Source: Pseudothauera nasutitermitis
GTDB lineage: Bacteria > Pseudomonadota > Gammaproteobacteria > Burkholderiales > Rhodocyclaceae
DNA: 64,000 bases
NCBI RefSeq assembly: GCF_004801295.1
Contig: NZ_SSOC01000003.1
Location: 186,001-250,000 of the forward strand
Direction of reading: 5' to 3'
A program made the position numbers and the translations under genes. The notes under the pieces are model-generated. The model made no database searches and was not told where the DNA came from. It worked only from the letters and a program-made list of their open reading frames with translations. This document shows, in pieces, positions 1 through 8,643 of the stretch (its first letter is position 1; every line of letters starts with the position of its first letter).

Positions 1-1878
1 CAGGCGTCGCATGATCTTGCCGGAACGGGTCTTGGGCAGGTTCTCGCCAAAGCGGATGTCCTTGGGCTTGGCGATCGGGCCGATTTCCTTGCCGACCCAG
101 TTCTGCAGTTCCTTCACCACGGCCTTGGCTTCCTCGCCGGTGGGGCGCGGGCCCTTGAGCACCACGAAGGCGACGATGGCTTCGCCGGTGACATCGTCCG
201 GACGGCCCACCACGGCGGCCTCGGCCACCTTCTCATGGGCCACCAGGGCCGATTCGATTTCCATCGTGCCCATGCGGTGGCCGGAGACGTTGAGCACGTC
301 GTCGATGCGGCCGGTGATGGTGAAGTAGCCGGTGTCCTTGTCGCGGATCGCGCCGTCGCCGGCCAGGTACAGCTGGCCCTGGAAGTCGGCCGGGTAGTAG
401 GACTTCTTGAAGCGCTCGTCGTCGCCCCACACGGTACGGATCATCGACGGCCACGGGCGCTTGATGACCAGGATGCCGCCCTGGCCGTTGGGCACCTCGG
501 TACCGGTCTCATCGACCACCGCGGCCTGGATGCCGGGGAAGGGCAGCGTGCACGAACCCGGCACCAGCGGGGTGACGCCCGGCAGCGGGGTGATCATGTG
601 GCCGCCGGTTTCGGTCTGCCAGAAAGTGTCCACGATGGGGCAGCGGCTACCGCCGACGTTCTCGTAGTACCACTCCCAGGCCGCCGGGTTGATCGGCTCG
701 CCGACCGAGCCGAGCAGGCGCAGGCTGGACAGGTCGTACTTGGTGGGATGCACCGCCGGGTTGTTGTCGGCCGCCTTGATCAGCGAACGGATGGCGGTCG
801 GCGCGGTGTAGAAGATGCTGACCTTGTGGTCCTGGATCATCTTCCAGAAGCGGCCGGCGTCCGGGTAGGTGGGCACGCCTTCGAAGACGATCTCGGTGGC
901 GCCGCAGGCCAGCGGACCATAGGTGATGTAGGTGTGGCCGGTGACCCAGCCGATGTCGGCGGTGCACCAGAAGACATCCTCGGGCTTGATGTCGAAGGTG
1001 TACTTCATGGTCAGCACGGCCTGCAGCAGGTAGCCGCCGGTGGAATGCTGCACGCCCTTGGGCTTGCCGGTGGAACCGGAGGTATACAGCAGGAACAGCG
1101 GGTGTTCGGCCTCGACCCATTCGGGTTCGCTGGTTTCCGGCTGGCCGGCGACCACGTCGCTGTACCACTTGTCGCGCCCGGCGACCACGGTGACGTCCGC
1201 GCCGGTGCGCTTGACCACCACCACGTTCTTGACCGATTCGCAGCCGCCCAGCGCGATGGCTTCGTCGGCGATGGGCTTCAGCGGCAGCGCCTTGCCGCCA
1301 CGGAACTGGCCGTCGGCGGTGATCACCGCCACCGCCTGGGTGTCGGTGATGCGGTCGCGCAGCGCCTGGGCGGAGAAGCCGCCGAACACCACCGAGTGGG
1401 TGGCGCCGATGCGCGCGCAGGCCTGCATGGCCACCACGCCTTCGATGGACATCGGCAGATAGATGACCACGCGGTCGCCCTTCTTGATGCCCAGCGCGCG
1501 CAGGCCGTTGGCCAGCTTGCACACGCGGGAGAGCAGATCCTTGTAGGTGACGCGGGTGACGTCGCCGTTGTCGGCTTCGAAGATCAGCGCGACCTTGTCG
1601 CCCAGGCCCTTCTCGACGTTGCGGTCGAGACAGTTGTGGGAAACGTTGAGCTTGCCGTCGGCGAACCACTTGAAGAACGGCGCGTTGCTCTCGTCGAGCA
1701 CCTGGTTGAACGGCACCTTCCAGTCGAGCAGTTCACGCGCCTGACGGGCCCAGTAGCCCTCGTAATCGCGTTCGGCCTCCTTGCACAGCGCCAGGTAAGC
1801 ATCCATGCCGGAAACCGCGGCGTTCTTGACCACTTCATCGGACGGGTAGTACAGACGGGCTTGCTGCTCGTTCGACAT
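1..1878 (-). CDS. acs: acetyl-CoA synthetase, 3' end cut by window edge
   Basis: Activates acetate with ATP and CoA to acetyl-CoA in the cytoplasm. The minus-strand reading from ATG at 1878 runs open for 626 codons to base 1 without a stop. It begins [20 protein letters not shown]. It carries the adenylate-forming core motif [11 protein letters not shown], the block [15 protein letters not shown] and the C-terminal hinge and Lys region ending [11 protein letters not shown]. The usual length is about 650 residues, so only about 20-30 C-terminal residues are missing. The start is supported by an AGGAGAGGAAG ribosome binding site at 1881-1891. The acetylatable Lys of PKTRSGK is present, so control by Pat/CobB-type acetylation is possible (family knowledge). 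It is divergent from dctA; both serve growth on organic acids. Confidence 0.95.
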   Translation of the reverse strand, partial: MSNEQQARLYYPSDEVVKNAAVSGMDAYLALCKEAERDYEGYWARQARELLDWKVPFNQVLDESNAPFFKWFADGKLNVSHNCLDRNVEKGLGDKVALIFEADNGDVTRVTYKDLLSRVCKLANGLRALGIKKGDRVVIYLPMSIEGVVAMQACARIGATHSVVFGGFSAQALRDRITDTQAVAVITADGQFRGGKALPLKPIADEAIALGGCESVKNVVVVKRTGADVTVVAGRDKWYSDVVAGQPETSEPEWVEAEHPLFLLYTSGSTGKPKGVQHSTGGYLLQAVLTMKYTFDIKPEDVFWCTADIGWVTGHTYITYGPLACGATEIVFEGVPTYPDAGRFWKMIQDHKVSIFYTAPTAIRSLIKAADNNPAVHPTKYDLSSLRLLGSVGEPINPAAWEWYYENVGGSRCPIVDTFWQTETGGHMITPLPGVTPLVPGSCTLPFPGIQAAVVDETGTEVPNGQGGILVIKRPWPSMIRTVWGDDERFKKSYYPADFQGQLYLAGDGAIRDKDTGYFTITGRIDDVLNVSGHRMGTMEIESALVAHEKVAEAAVVGRPDDVTGEAIVAFVVLKGPRPTGEEAKAVVKELQNWVGKEIGPIAKPKDIRFGENLPKTRSGKIMRRL

Positions 1879-2095
1879 ATCTTCCTCTCCTAACCTAACA
1901 GGTTGATTCTGCCCTCGTTTTCCGGGGCTGCTGGATGTTTCCAGTCTGGGGTCCGATTCGCCGTACGACACGCGAACTGCGCGTATTGAAGAACATCTAT
2001 CTTACACACGACTTACAGTGTGAAACCACCCTGGAGTACCCGCGGCGGGCAGTATCGGCCGGCCGGCGGACGCGCCCTGCCTCCACCGGCATCGC

Positions 2096-2139
2096 ATGGA
2101 AATCCATACGACAGAAAAGCCGTAATTATGGATTTCCAT
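2096..2139 (+). promoter_or_regulatory. paired palindromes, likely DctD upstream activator sites
   Basis: Two copies of the same 12-bp palindrome are seen: ATGGAAATCCAT at 2096-2107 and its reverse form ATGGATTTCCAT at 2128-2139. Their centres are 32 bp apart, about three helical turns. The second lies inside a longer perfect 13-bp inverted repeat (2119-2131 and 2136-2148, loop ATTT). They sit about 85-130 bp upstream of the sigma-54 promoter of dctA, where an enhancer-binding protein such as DctD would bind. The remaining part of the 1879-2354 spacer holds no gene that I can support. Confidence 0.7.
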
Positions 2140-2222
2140 AATTACGGCGAGCCATCTATGACACATCTCCGCAATATTCATTTCTTTCAATTACTTACCA
2201 ATTTGGTCTTATAAAAGACATC

Positions 2223-2238
2223 TGGCACCTCTCTTGCT
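2223..2238 (+). promoter_or_regulatory. sigma-54 (RpoN) promoter of dctA
   Basis: TGGCAC at 2223-2228, a 5-bp spacer CTCTC and TTGCT at 2234-2238 match the -24/-12 consensus TGGCAC-N5-TTGCW exactly. It lies about 115 bp upstream of the dctA start and downstream of the paired palindromes. dctA genes of rhizobia and pseudomonads are known to be RpoN- and DctD-dependent, and dctB and dctD follow immediately. Confidence 0.88.
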
Positions 2239-2354
2239 GAAGCTGCGCCCGCGATCCCTCTGCCGCAGCGGAGGGCCTCGACGAAGCTTCTACAAAGCAC
2301 GACGCGACCCGTGCCCCGCACGCCGCGTTCAGCACTTACACATCAGGAGAGAGC

Positions 2355-3695
2355 ATGAGCAGTCCTCAGGAGCAACATAAGCCGCTGTACCGGTCGCTGT
2401 ACTTCCAGGTCATCGTGGCGATCGTCATCGGTGTCATCCTCGGGCACTTCTATCCCGACACCGGCACGGCGATGAAGCCCTTCGGCGACGCCTTCATCAA
2501 GCTGATCAAGATGATCATCGCGCCGATCATCTTCTGCACGGTGGTGATCGGCATCGCCGGCATGGAAGACATGAAGAAGGTCGGCAAGACCGGCGGCCTG
2601 GCCCTGCTGTATTTCGAGGCGGCCAGCACCATCGCGCTGATCATCGGCCTGGTCATCATCAACATGGTCAAGCCGGGCGTGGGCATGCACGTCGACCCGG
2701 CCACGCTGGACTCCGCCAGCGTCGCAGCCTATGCCGACCCGAACAAGATGATCACCACCACCCAGTTCCTGCTCAACGTGATCCCGAGCACCGTGGTGGA
2801 CGCCTTCGCCAAGGGCGAGATCCTGCAGGTGCTGCTGTTCTCGGTGATGTTCGGCTTCGCGCTGCACAAGTTCGGCGGGCGCGGCACGCTGGTGTTCGAC
2901 TTCATCGAGAAGTTCTCCCACGTGCTGTTCGTCATCGTCGGCTACATCATGCGCGTCGCGCCCATCGGTGCCTTCGGCGCGATGGCCTTCACCATCGGCA
3001 AGTACGGCCTGGGCTCGCTGCTCTCGCTGGGCCAGCTGATGGCGACCTTCTACGCCACCTGCCTGATCTTCATCTTCATGGTGCTGGGCGCCATCGCCCG
3101 CTTCCACGGCTTCTCCATCATCAAGTTCATCAAGTACATCAAAGAAGAACTGCTGATCGTGCTGGGCACCTCGTCCTCCGAGTCGGTGCTGCCGCGCATG
3201 ATGGCGAAGATGGAAAACCTGGGTGCGCGCAAGTCCGTGGTCGGCCTGGTGATCCCCACCGGCTACTCGTTCAACCTGGACGGCACCTCGATCTACCTGA
3301 CCATGGCCGCGGTGTTCCTCGCCCAGGCCACCGACACGCCGATGACCCTGGTGCAGCAGCTCACCCTGCTGGCCGTGCTGCTGCTCACCTCCAAGGGTGC
3401 GGCCGGCGTCACCGGCAGCGGCTTCATCGTGCTGGCCGCCACGCTGTCGGCGGTGGGCCACGTGCCGGTCGCCAGCATCGCACTGATCCTCGGCATCGAC
3501 CGCTTCATGTCCGAAGCCCGCGCGCTGACCAACCTGATCGGCAACGGCGTGGCCACCGTGGTGGTCGCCAAGTGGACCAACGACCTGGACACCGACCGCC
3601 TGCAGCGCGTGCTCAACAACGAGAAGGAGGAAGAGGCGGACGAGCCGGAAGAAGTGCTCGACCGCGTCGACCAGCACATGCCCAAGACGGTCTGA
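2355..3695 (+). CDS. dctA: C4-dicarboxylate:cation symporter DctA
   Basis: Inner-membrane importer of succinate, fumarate and malate, driven by cations. The 446-residue protein has the length and sequence of the DAACS/SLC1 family. It has N-terminal hydrophobic segments (about residues 12-30, 45-70 and 80-100), the conserved [17 protein letters not shown] block, the serine-rich re-entrant loop [13 protein letters not shown] (about 275-288), [17 protein letters not shown] and [21 protein letters not shown]. The start has an AGGAGAG ribosome binding site. It is transcribed from the sigma-54 promoter at 2223 and closed by a strong terminator at 3752. It is followed by its own two-component system. 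Confidence 0.96.
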   Translation: MSSPQEQHKPLYRSLYFQVIVAIVIGVILGHFYPDTGTAMKPFGDAFIKLIKMIIAPIIFCTVVIGIAGMEDMKKVGKTGGLALLYFEAASTIALIIGLVIINMVKPGVGMHVDPATLDSASVAAYADPNKMITTTQFLLNVIPSTVVDAFAKGEILQVLLFSVMFGFALHKFGGRGTLVFDFIEKFSHVLFVIVGYIMRVAPIGAFGAMAFTIGKYGLGSLLSLGQLMATFYATCLIFIFMVLGAIARFHGFSIIKFIKYIKEELLIVLGTSSSESVLPRMMAKMENLGARKSVVGLVIPTGYSFNLDGTSIYLTMAAVFLAQATDTPMTLVQQLTLLAVLLLTSKGAAGVTGSGFIVLAATLSAVGHVPVASIALILGIDRFMSEARALTNLIGNGVATVVVAKWTNDLDTDRLQRVLNNEKEEEADEPEEVLDRVDQHMPKTV

Positions 3696-3751
3696 GCGCA
3701 CCAGCGCGCGCGACCGCTGGCCGGTGCGCGCGTACAGCCCTTATACTGCCG

Positions 3752-3788
3752 ATGCCCCGGCGCGCCCTGCCGCGCCGGGGCATTTTTC
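3752..3788 (+). terminator. rho-independent terminator after dctA
   Basis: Perfect 13-bp inverted repeat ATGCCCCGGCGCG (3752-3764) and its complement (3771-3783) with a 6-nt loop, followed by a T-rich tract. It separates the highly expressed transporter from dctBD. Confidence 0.85.
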
Positions 3789-3843
3789 TTCCGGGCACCA
3801 CCCACCGCACAACCGCCCCGGACCGCCACCGGATGACCACCCG

Positions 3844-5613
3844 ATGATCCGCGTCCCGCGCCTGTCCCTGCCGTTCCGCGTGCTCGCCGCCGTTGCCCTG
3901 GTCTGCGCGCTGGCCGCGTTCAGCCACCGGATCGCGCTGGACAACGGCCTGCGCAAGCTGCGCGATGCCGAGCGCCACCGCCTGGAACTCATCTCCCTGC
4001 GCGTGCAGGGCGTGCTGGCGCGCTTCGAATACCTGCCCTCGCTGCTGGAAACCGCGCCCGACGTCATGGCGCTGTTCGACACGCCCGCCGACGACCGGCT
4101 GCGCGACACCGTCAACCGCTATCTGCACGGCGTGAACTCCACCGCCGGCGCGGAAATGCTCTACGTGCTCGACCTGGAAGGCCTGGCCATCGCCGCCGCC
4201 GACGCCGACCAGCCGGGCACGCCGCTGGGCACCGACCTCTCCTTCCGCCCCTACGTGCGCGACGCGCTGCGCACCGGACACGGACGCTTCTTCGGCCTGG
4301 GCGTGACCAGCGGCCGGCCCGGTTACTACCTGTCCTACGCCCTGCCGCGCGACGGCGCGCAGCGCGGCATCGCCACGGTGAAGATCGGCCTGGCGGACAT
4401 CGAACGCGACTGGAAGCAGAACGGCGGCGAGGTGCTGCTCACCGACGAAAACGGCGTGGTCATCCTCACCAGCCGCCCGGAATGGCGCTTCCGCCCGCTG
4501 CGCCCGCTGTCCGCCGCGCGGCTGCGCGACATCGGCGAGGCCCGCCCGTATGGCGACGCCCCCCTCGCAGCGCTGGACTGGCGCGAACTCTCCGGCCCCG
4601 CGCAGGAACCCCGCGAGGTGGTGCTGGAAGGCAAGCGCTACGTGGCCTCCTCCCGCGCGCTGGAACACGGCGACTGGCACGTCTATGTGCTCGACGACGA
4701 AACCGCGGTGCGCAACCAGGCGCTCTCCGCCGCGCTGATCGCCGCGCTGGGCGGCACCGTGCTGCTGCTCGCCGGACTGCTCGCCTGGCAGCGCCAGCGC
4801 ACCATCCGCGCGCGCCTGCGCAACCAGGCCGCCCTGCAGGCCGCCCATGCCGAACTGGAAAGGGACATGGCCGCGCGCACCGCCGAACTGCGCGCCGCGC
4901 GCGACGAACTCGTGCAGGCCGGCAAGATGGCCGCGCTCGGACAGATGTCCGCCGGCCTCGCCCACGAACTCAACCAGCCGCTGGCCGCCATGCACGCGCT
5001 CGCCGACAACACCGTGGTACTGATGGAGCACGGGCGCGAGACCGACGTGCGCAGCAACCTGCAGCGCCTCACCCAGCTGGTCGACCGCCTCGCGCGCATC
5101 ACCCGGCAGCTCAAGGTGTTCTCCCACAAGCCCAGCGCACCACCCGCGCCCACCTCGGTGGCCCGCGCGCTGGCCAACGCCGAATTCCTCGTCGCCGCCA
5201 GCCTGCGCCAGCACGGCGTCACCCTGCGCACCGAGATCGACCCGCCCGTGCTGCAGGTCCTGGCCGACGAAACCCGCCTGGAACAGATGCTGGTCAACCT
5301 GCTGCGCAACGCCATCGACGCCGTCACCCACGGCATCGACCGGCGCATCCACGTATGCGCGCACATCGACGGCGAGCGCGTGCGCATCCGCGTCGACGAC
5401 AGCGGCCCCGGCATCCGCGCCGACATCCTGCCTCGCCTGTTCGAACCCTTCACCACCAGCAAGCAGGCCGGCGTGGGCCTCGGCCTGGGGCTGTCGCTGT
5501 CCGCGCACATCGCGCGCGAACTGGGCGGCTCCCTGAGCGGCGGGAACCTGCCCGGCGGCGGCGCCCGCTTCGAAATCGTGCTGGCCCGCGCGCCGGACGC
5601 CCCCACACCATGA
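3844..5613 (+). CDS. dctB: C4-dicarboxylate sensor histidine kinase DctB
   Basis: Membrane sensor that detects C4-dicarboxylates and phosphorylates DctD. Domain order: TM1 (about residues 11-28); periplasmic double-PDC sensor (about 30-290) including the block GTDLSFRPYVRDAL; TM2 (about 297-318); a short coiled coil; HisKA with phospho-acceptor His374 in GLAHELNQPLAA; then HATPase_c with N box NLLRNAID, DDSGPGI, and a glycine-rich GVGLGLGLS. The reading frame is open back to 3724, but the ATG at 3844 places the first membrane helix right after the start, as in the family, so I chose it (589 residues). The stop overlaps the dctD start (ATGA), showing translational coupling. Confidence 0.92.
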   Translation: MIRVPRLSLPFRVLAAVALVCALAAFSHRIALDNGLRKLRDAERHRLELISLRVQGVLARFEYLPSLLETAPDVMALFDTPADDRLRDTVNRYLHGVNSTAGAEMLYVLDLEGLAIAAADADQPGTPLGTDLSFRPYVRDALRTGHGRFFGLGVTSGRPGYYLSYALPRDGAQRGIATVKIGLADIERDWKQNGGEVLLTDENGVVILTSRPEWRFRPLRPLSAARLRDIGEARPYGDAPLAALDWRELSGPAQEPREVVLEGKRYVASSRALEHGDWHVYVLDDETAVRNQALSAALIAALGGTVLLLAGLLAWQRQRTIRARLRNQAALQAAHAELERDMAARTAELRAARDELVQAGKMAALGQMSAGLAHELNQPLAAMHALADNTVVLMEHGRETDVRSNLQRLTQLVDRLARITRQLKVFSHKPSAPPAPTSVARALANAEFLVAASLRQHGVTLRTEIDPPVLQVLADETRLEQMLVNLLRNAIDAVTHGIDRRIHVCAHIDGERVRIRVDDSGPGIRADILPRLFEPFTTSKQAGVGLGLGLSLSAHIARELGGSLSGGNLPGGGARFEIVLARAPDAPTP

Positions 5614-6974
5614 CGGACGACATGACCGACGACATCCCCATCCGCGTCCTCTTCGTCGAGGACGACCCCGACGTGCGCCTCGGCTGTACGCAGACGCTGG
5701 AACTCGCCGGCTTCAGCGTAGACGCCCACGCCAGCGTCGAGCAGGCCCGCCCCCACGTCGCCCCCGGCGCCCCGCTGGTGGTGCTGTGCGACGTCCAGCT
5801 GCCCGGCACGAGCGGCCTGCAATGGCAGGCCGAACTGCGCGGCCTGGATGCCGACCTGCCGGTGATCCTGGTCACCGGCCACGGCGACATCGCCATGGCC
5901 GTGCAGGCCATGCGCGACGGCGCCTACGACTTCATCGAAAAGCCCTTCCCCAGCGACCAACTGATCTCCACCGTGCGCCGCGCGGTGGACAAGCGCCGCC
6001 TCACCCTGCAGGTCCAGGCGCTGCACCACCAGTTGGAAAGCTGGCACGGCATCCAGTCCGCGCTGATCGGCCGCTCCGCGCGCATGGAGCAGGTGCGCCG
6101 CACCCTGCTGGCACTGGCCGATACCTCCGCCAACGTACTGATCTACGGCGAAACCGGCACCGGCAAGGAACTCGTCGCGCGCTGCCTGCACGACCACAGC
6201 GCGCGCCGGCGCAACCCCTTCGTGCCGCTCAACTGCGGCGGCCTGCCGGAAAACCTGGCAGAGAGCGAACTGTTCGGCCACGAGGCCGGCGCCTTCACCG
6301 GCGCCAACAAACTGCGCATCGGCAAATTCGAGTATGCCCAGGGCGGCACCCTGTTCCTCGACGAAATCGAGAGCATGCCCGCCGCCGTGCAGATCAAGCT
6401 GCTGCGCGCCCTGCAGGAACGCCGCATCGAGCGCATCGGCAGCAACAAGCAGGTCGAGGTGGATTGCCGCGTGGTGGCCGCCAGCAAGGACGACCTGAAG
6501 GCGCTGAGCGACCGCCAGGCCTTCCGCGCCGACCTCTACTACCGCCTCGGCGTGGCCTTCATCGACCTGCCGCCGCTGCGCGAACGCCGCGAGGACATCC
6601 CCATCCTCCTCGAACACTTCATCCTGCAGGCCGCCAGCCTCTACCAGCGCCCCGCCCCTGCGCCGGACGCCGCCCAGCTCGCCCGCCTGATGGCGCACGA
6701 CTGGCCCGGCAACGTGCGCGAACTGCGCAACGTGGCCGACCGCCTGGTACTCGGCCTGCTCGACGACACCCTCGGCCTGGGCACCGCCGCCGGGGCACCC
6801 GCCGATACCGTCGGCCTCGCCCGCCAGGTGGAGGAATTCGAGAAAACCCTGATCCGCGAGGCTCTGCGCCGCAACCAGGGCGACATCGCCGCCACCGCCG
6901 CCGAGCTCAAGCTGCCCAAGCCCACCCTGTACGACAAGGTGCGGCGCTGGCGGCTCAATGCCCCGCCCGCGTAA
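5610..6974 (+). CDS. dctD: sigma-54-dependent response regulator DctD
   Basis: Activator of RpoN promoters, here most likely dctA. Domains: receiver (about residues 8-125) with phospho-acceptor Asp61 in VVLCDVQLPG; AAA+ sigma-54 activation domain (about 148-385) with Walker A GETGTGKE near 180, the sigma-54 contact loop GAFTGA near 227 and Walker B GTLFLDEIE; Fis-type helix-turn-helix at the C-terminus (LREALRRNQG-like segment through TLYDKVRRW). The 454-residue length is typical of NtrC-family regulators. The start ATG at 5610 overlaps the dctB stop; another ATG at 5622 is possible. Confidence 0.93.
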   Translation: MTDDMTDDIPIRVLFVEDDPDVRLGCTQTLELAGFSVDAHASVEQARPHVAPGAPLVVLCDVQLPGTSGLQWQAELRGLDADLPVILVTGHGDIAMAVQAMRDGAYDFIEKPFPSDQLISTVRRAVDKRRLTLQVQALHHQLESWHGIQSALIGRSARMEQVRRTLLALADTSANVLIYGETGTGKELVARCLHDHSARRRNPFVPLNCGGLPENLAESELFGHEAGAFTGANKLRIGKFEYAQGGTLFLDEIESMPAAVQIKLLRALQERRIERIGSNKQVEVDCRVVAASKDDLKALSDRQAFRADLYYRLGVAFIDLPPLRERREDIPILLEHFILQAASLYQRPAPAPDAAQLARLMAHDWPGNVRELRNVADRLVLGLLDDTLGLGTAAGAPADTVGLARQVEEFEKTLIREALRRNQGDIAATAAELKLPKPTLYDKVRRWRLNAPPA

Positions 6975-7034
6975 CACACCTGCGGCCCAGCCGCCAGCCT
7001 GCAAAGCCCCCGTCCGGACAGCGGTGGCAAAAAG

Positions 7035-7073
7035 GGTAAATTTGCCATATTGGGAAATAAGGCTATATTTACC
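7035..7073 (+). promoter_or_regulatory. promoter with overlapping inverted repeat, antitoxin operon
   Basis: TTGCCA (7042-7047), a 16-bp spacer and TATATT (7064-7069) form a sigma-70 promoter. Inverted arms GGTAAAT (7035-7041) and ATTTACC (7067-7073), with inner GCC/GGC, flank and overlap it. This is the layout expected for autorepression by a Phd/YefM-type antitoxin. Binding is inferred. Confidence 0.6.
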
Positions 7074-7095
7074 TCATTGTCTCCGGAGACCGTAC

Positions 7096-7446
7096 ATGGC
7101 CCAAGCGCTCAAACTCGATGCCATCGGCACCCTGCCTCGCACGCCGGCTTCCGACCTCAAACGGCTGGGCTGGCGCGGCGTGATGAAAACGGTCAGTCGT
7201 ACCGGCAAGGTCGTCGTCACCAATCACAACGAGCCCGAAGCGGTCATCCTCTCCGCCGACGAATATGCCGCCATCGTCCAGGCCCTTGCCGACAGCGGTG
7301 ACGATGCCGCGCTGGACGCCCTGCGCCGCCGCTTCGACCAACGTCTCGCCGCCCTGCAGGCCGACGACGCCAGCGAGCGCCTGCGCACGCTGAGCCGCGC
7401 CCCCGTCCGGCTCGACGGCCGCGTGAAGGCCGGCAGCGGCTTCTGA
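7096..7446 (+). CDS. Phd/YefM-like antitoxin
   Basis: 116-residue protein. The segment GVMKTVSRTGKVVVTNHNEP followed by AVILSADEYAAIV (about residues 27-60) is the typical Phd/YefM fold signature that binds operator DNA, and the C-terminal part would cover the toxin. The open frame extends back to 6958, but the ATG at 7096 sits just after the promoter and begins the conserved part. Its stop overlaps the start of the next gene (TGATG), so the two are a coupled pair. Antitoxin function is inferred from family resemblance and the neighbour. Confidence 0.72.
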   Translation: MAQALKLDAIGTLPRTPASDLKRLGWRGVMKTVSRTGKVVVTNHNEPEAVILSADEYAAIVQALADSGDDAALDALRRRFDQRLAALQADDASERLRTLSRAPVRLDGRVKAGSGF

Positions 7447-8081
7447 TGCCCCGTCCGGTCATATTCATACTGGCCGGCGTCAACGGTGCCGGCAAAAGTT
7501 CAATCGGCGGGCACCTGCTGGAACGGGTCGGCCTGAACTGGTTCAATCCAGACCAGTTCGCACGCGAGCTGGTCGCAGCCACCGGTTGCGGCCAGACCGA
7601 CGCCAACGCCCGGGCCTGGCAGGAAGGCATGCGCCGCCTCGACCTTGCTCTGGCGCACGGCCACGCCTACGCTTTTGAAACTACGCTTGGCGGCAACCAG
7701 GTTCCCGAGCGCCTCCGGGCCGCCACCGCCAGCCACGACGTCATCATGTGGTTCTGCGGCCTGTCCTCGCCCGAGCAGCACATCGCCCGGGTCCGGGCGC
7801 GCGTCGCGGCCGGCGGGCACGACATTCCGGAAGCCAAGATCCGTGAACGCTGGATCCGCGCCCGCGCAAACCTCATCGCGCTGATGCCCCACCTCGCCTA
7901 TCTGCGCGTATTCGACAACAGCACCGACGCCGCTCCCGGCGAGCCCATCCCAGACCCCACCCCGATCCTCGAAATGCAGCACGGTCAACTGCTCTGGCCC
8001 ACCGTCGCGGCAGACCTGCAACACACGCCGGATTGGGCCAAACCCCTGGTGGAAGCCGCGCTGAGCGCACCCCATGTTTAA
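7446..8081 (+). CDS. zeta-toxin-like P-loop kinase
   Basis: 211-residue P-loop protein with Walker A GVNGAGKSS (residues about 11-19), the zeta-type block FETTLGG (about 76-82) and an Arg-rich stretch IRERWIRARANL (about 136-147). Zeta toxins phosphorylate UDP-N-acetylglucosamine and block peptidoglycan synthesis. Small relatives of this length are usually annotated zeta toxin family or AAA family ATPase. It overlaps the upstream Phd-like antitoxin gene by one base. The pairing differs from the classical epsilon-zeta or PezAT systems. It could instead be a non-toxic nucleotide kinase; substrate unknown. Confidence 0.7.
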   Translation: MPRPVIFILAGVNGAGKSSIGGHLLERVGLNWFNPDQFARELVAATGCGQTDANARAWQEGMRRLDLALAHGHAYAFETTLGGNQVPERLRAATASHDVIMWFCGLSSPEQHIARVRARVAAGGHDIPEAKIRERWIRARANLIALMPHLAYLRVFDNSTDAAPGEPIPDPTPILEMQHGQLLWPTVAADLQHTPDWAKPLVEAALSAPHV

Positions 8082-8101
8082 GAATGGTTCTCGTTTATAA
8101 T
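8081..8101 (+). promoter_or_regulatory. Fur-box-like promoter of first fecI operon
   Basis: AGAATGGTTCTCGTTTATA (8081-8099) resembles a Fur box of the AATGATTCTCATT type and overlaps a perfect -10 TATAAT (8096-8101). It starts at the stop codon of the preceding gene and lies 33 bp before the sigma factor gene. Iron repression by Fur is inferred. Confidence 0.6.
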
Positions 8102-8133
8102 CCGCCGAACCCTTCTTCACCCACAGCCGCCCG

Positions 8134-8643
8134 ATGGAAAGCAGCCCCGCCGAGTTCGACACCCGGTTCGAGCAGATCTACAGCACGCACCACGGCTGGC
8201 TGCGCACCTGGATACGCCGCCGCCTGCAATGCACGGACCAGGCCTGCGACCTGGCCCAGGACGTCTTCCTCCGCGTGCTGGTGCAGCGCCGGGCCGACGA
8301 ACTGCGCGAGCCCAAGGCCTACCTGAGCAGCATCGCGCGCAACCTGCTGGTGGATCTGTTCCGCCGGCGCAGCATCGAACAGGCCTACGCCGACGCGCTG
8401 GCCATGCGCGCCGACGCAGCCGCGCCCTCCCCGGAAGCCCGCCAGCAGATCGTCGAAACCCTGCTCGAAATCGACCGCCTGCTCGACCAGCTCGGCGAGC
8501 GCCCGCGCGACATCTTCCTGCGCGTGCAGCTCGACGGCCTCAGCCTGGCCGAAGTCGGCCGCCAGATGGGGCTGTCCACCAACACCGTGCGCAAGCACTT
8601 CATCCGCGCCATGGCCCAGTGCCTGGCCCTGATCGATGACTGA
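8134..8643 (+). CDS. FecI-family ECF sigma factor
   Basis: 169-residue ECF sigma factor. Region 2 includes ALQDVFLRVL-like sequence (here CDLAQDVFLRVLVQ, about residues 36-50) and AYLSSIARNLLVDLFRR (about 65-81). Region 4 has the helix-turn-helix LSLAEVGRQMGLSTNTVRKH (about 138-157). FecI sigma factors direct transcription of a TonB-dependent receptor when a signal reaches FecR. The next two genes are exactly fecR-like and receptor genes. It is probably transcribed from the Fur-box-like promoter at 8081. Its stop overlaps the next start. Confidence 0.9.
   Translation: MESSPAEFDTRFEQIYSTHHGWLRTWIRRRLQCTDQACDLAQDVFLRVLVQRRADELREPKAYLSSIARNLLVDLFRRRSIEQAYADALAMRADAAAPSPEARQQIVETLLEIDRLLDQLGERPRDIFLRVQLDGLSLAEVGRQMGLSTNTVRKHFIRAMAQCLALIDD

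Noticed and set aside
235-1893. 552-residue + strand ORF opposite acs
   Set aside because: High-GC antisense frame of a recognised gene; the translation is low-complexity and rich in Gly/Ala/Val/His without family motifs.
2343-3701. 452-residue minus-strand ORF opposite dctA
   Set aside because: Mirror of the dctA codon pattern; translation rich in His/Asp/Gln/Arg with no recognisable domain.
3613-7004. Long minus-strand ORFs opposite dctB and dctD
   Set aside because: Both lie fully over recognised sensor kinase and regulator genes and show shadow-type composition.
6958-7095. Longer start for the Phd-like antitoxin
   Set aside because: The extra 46 residues would begin upstream of the promoter and operator and show no family similarity.
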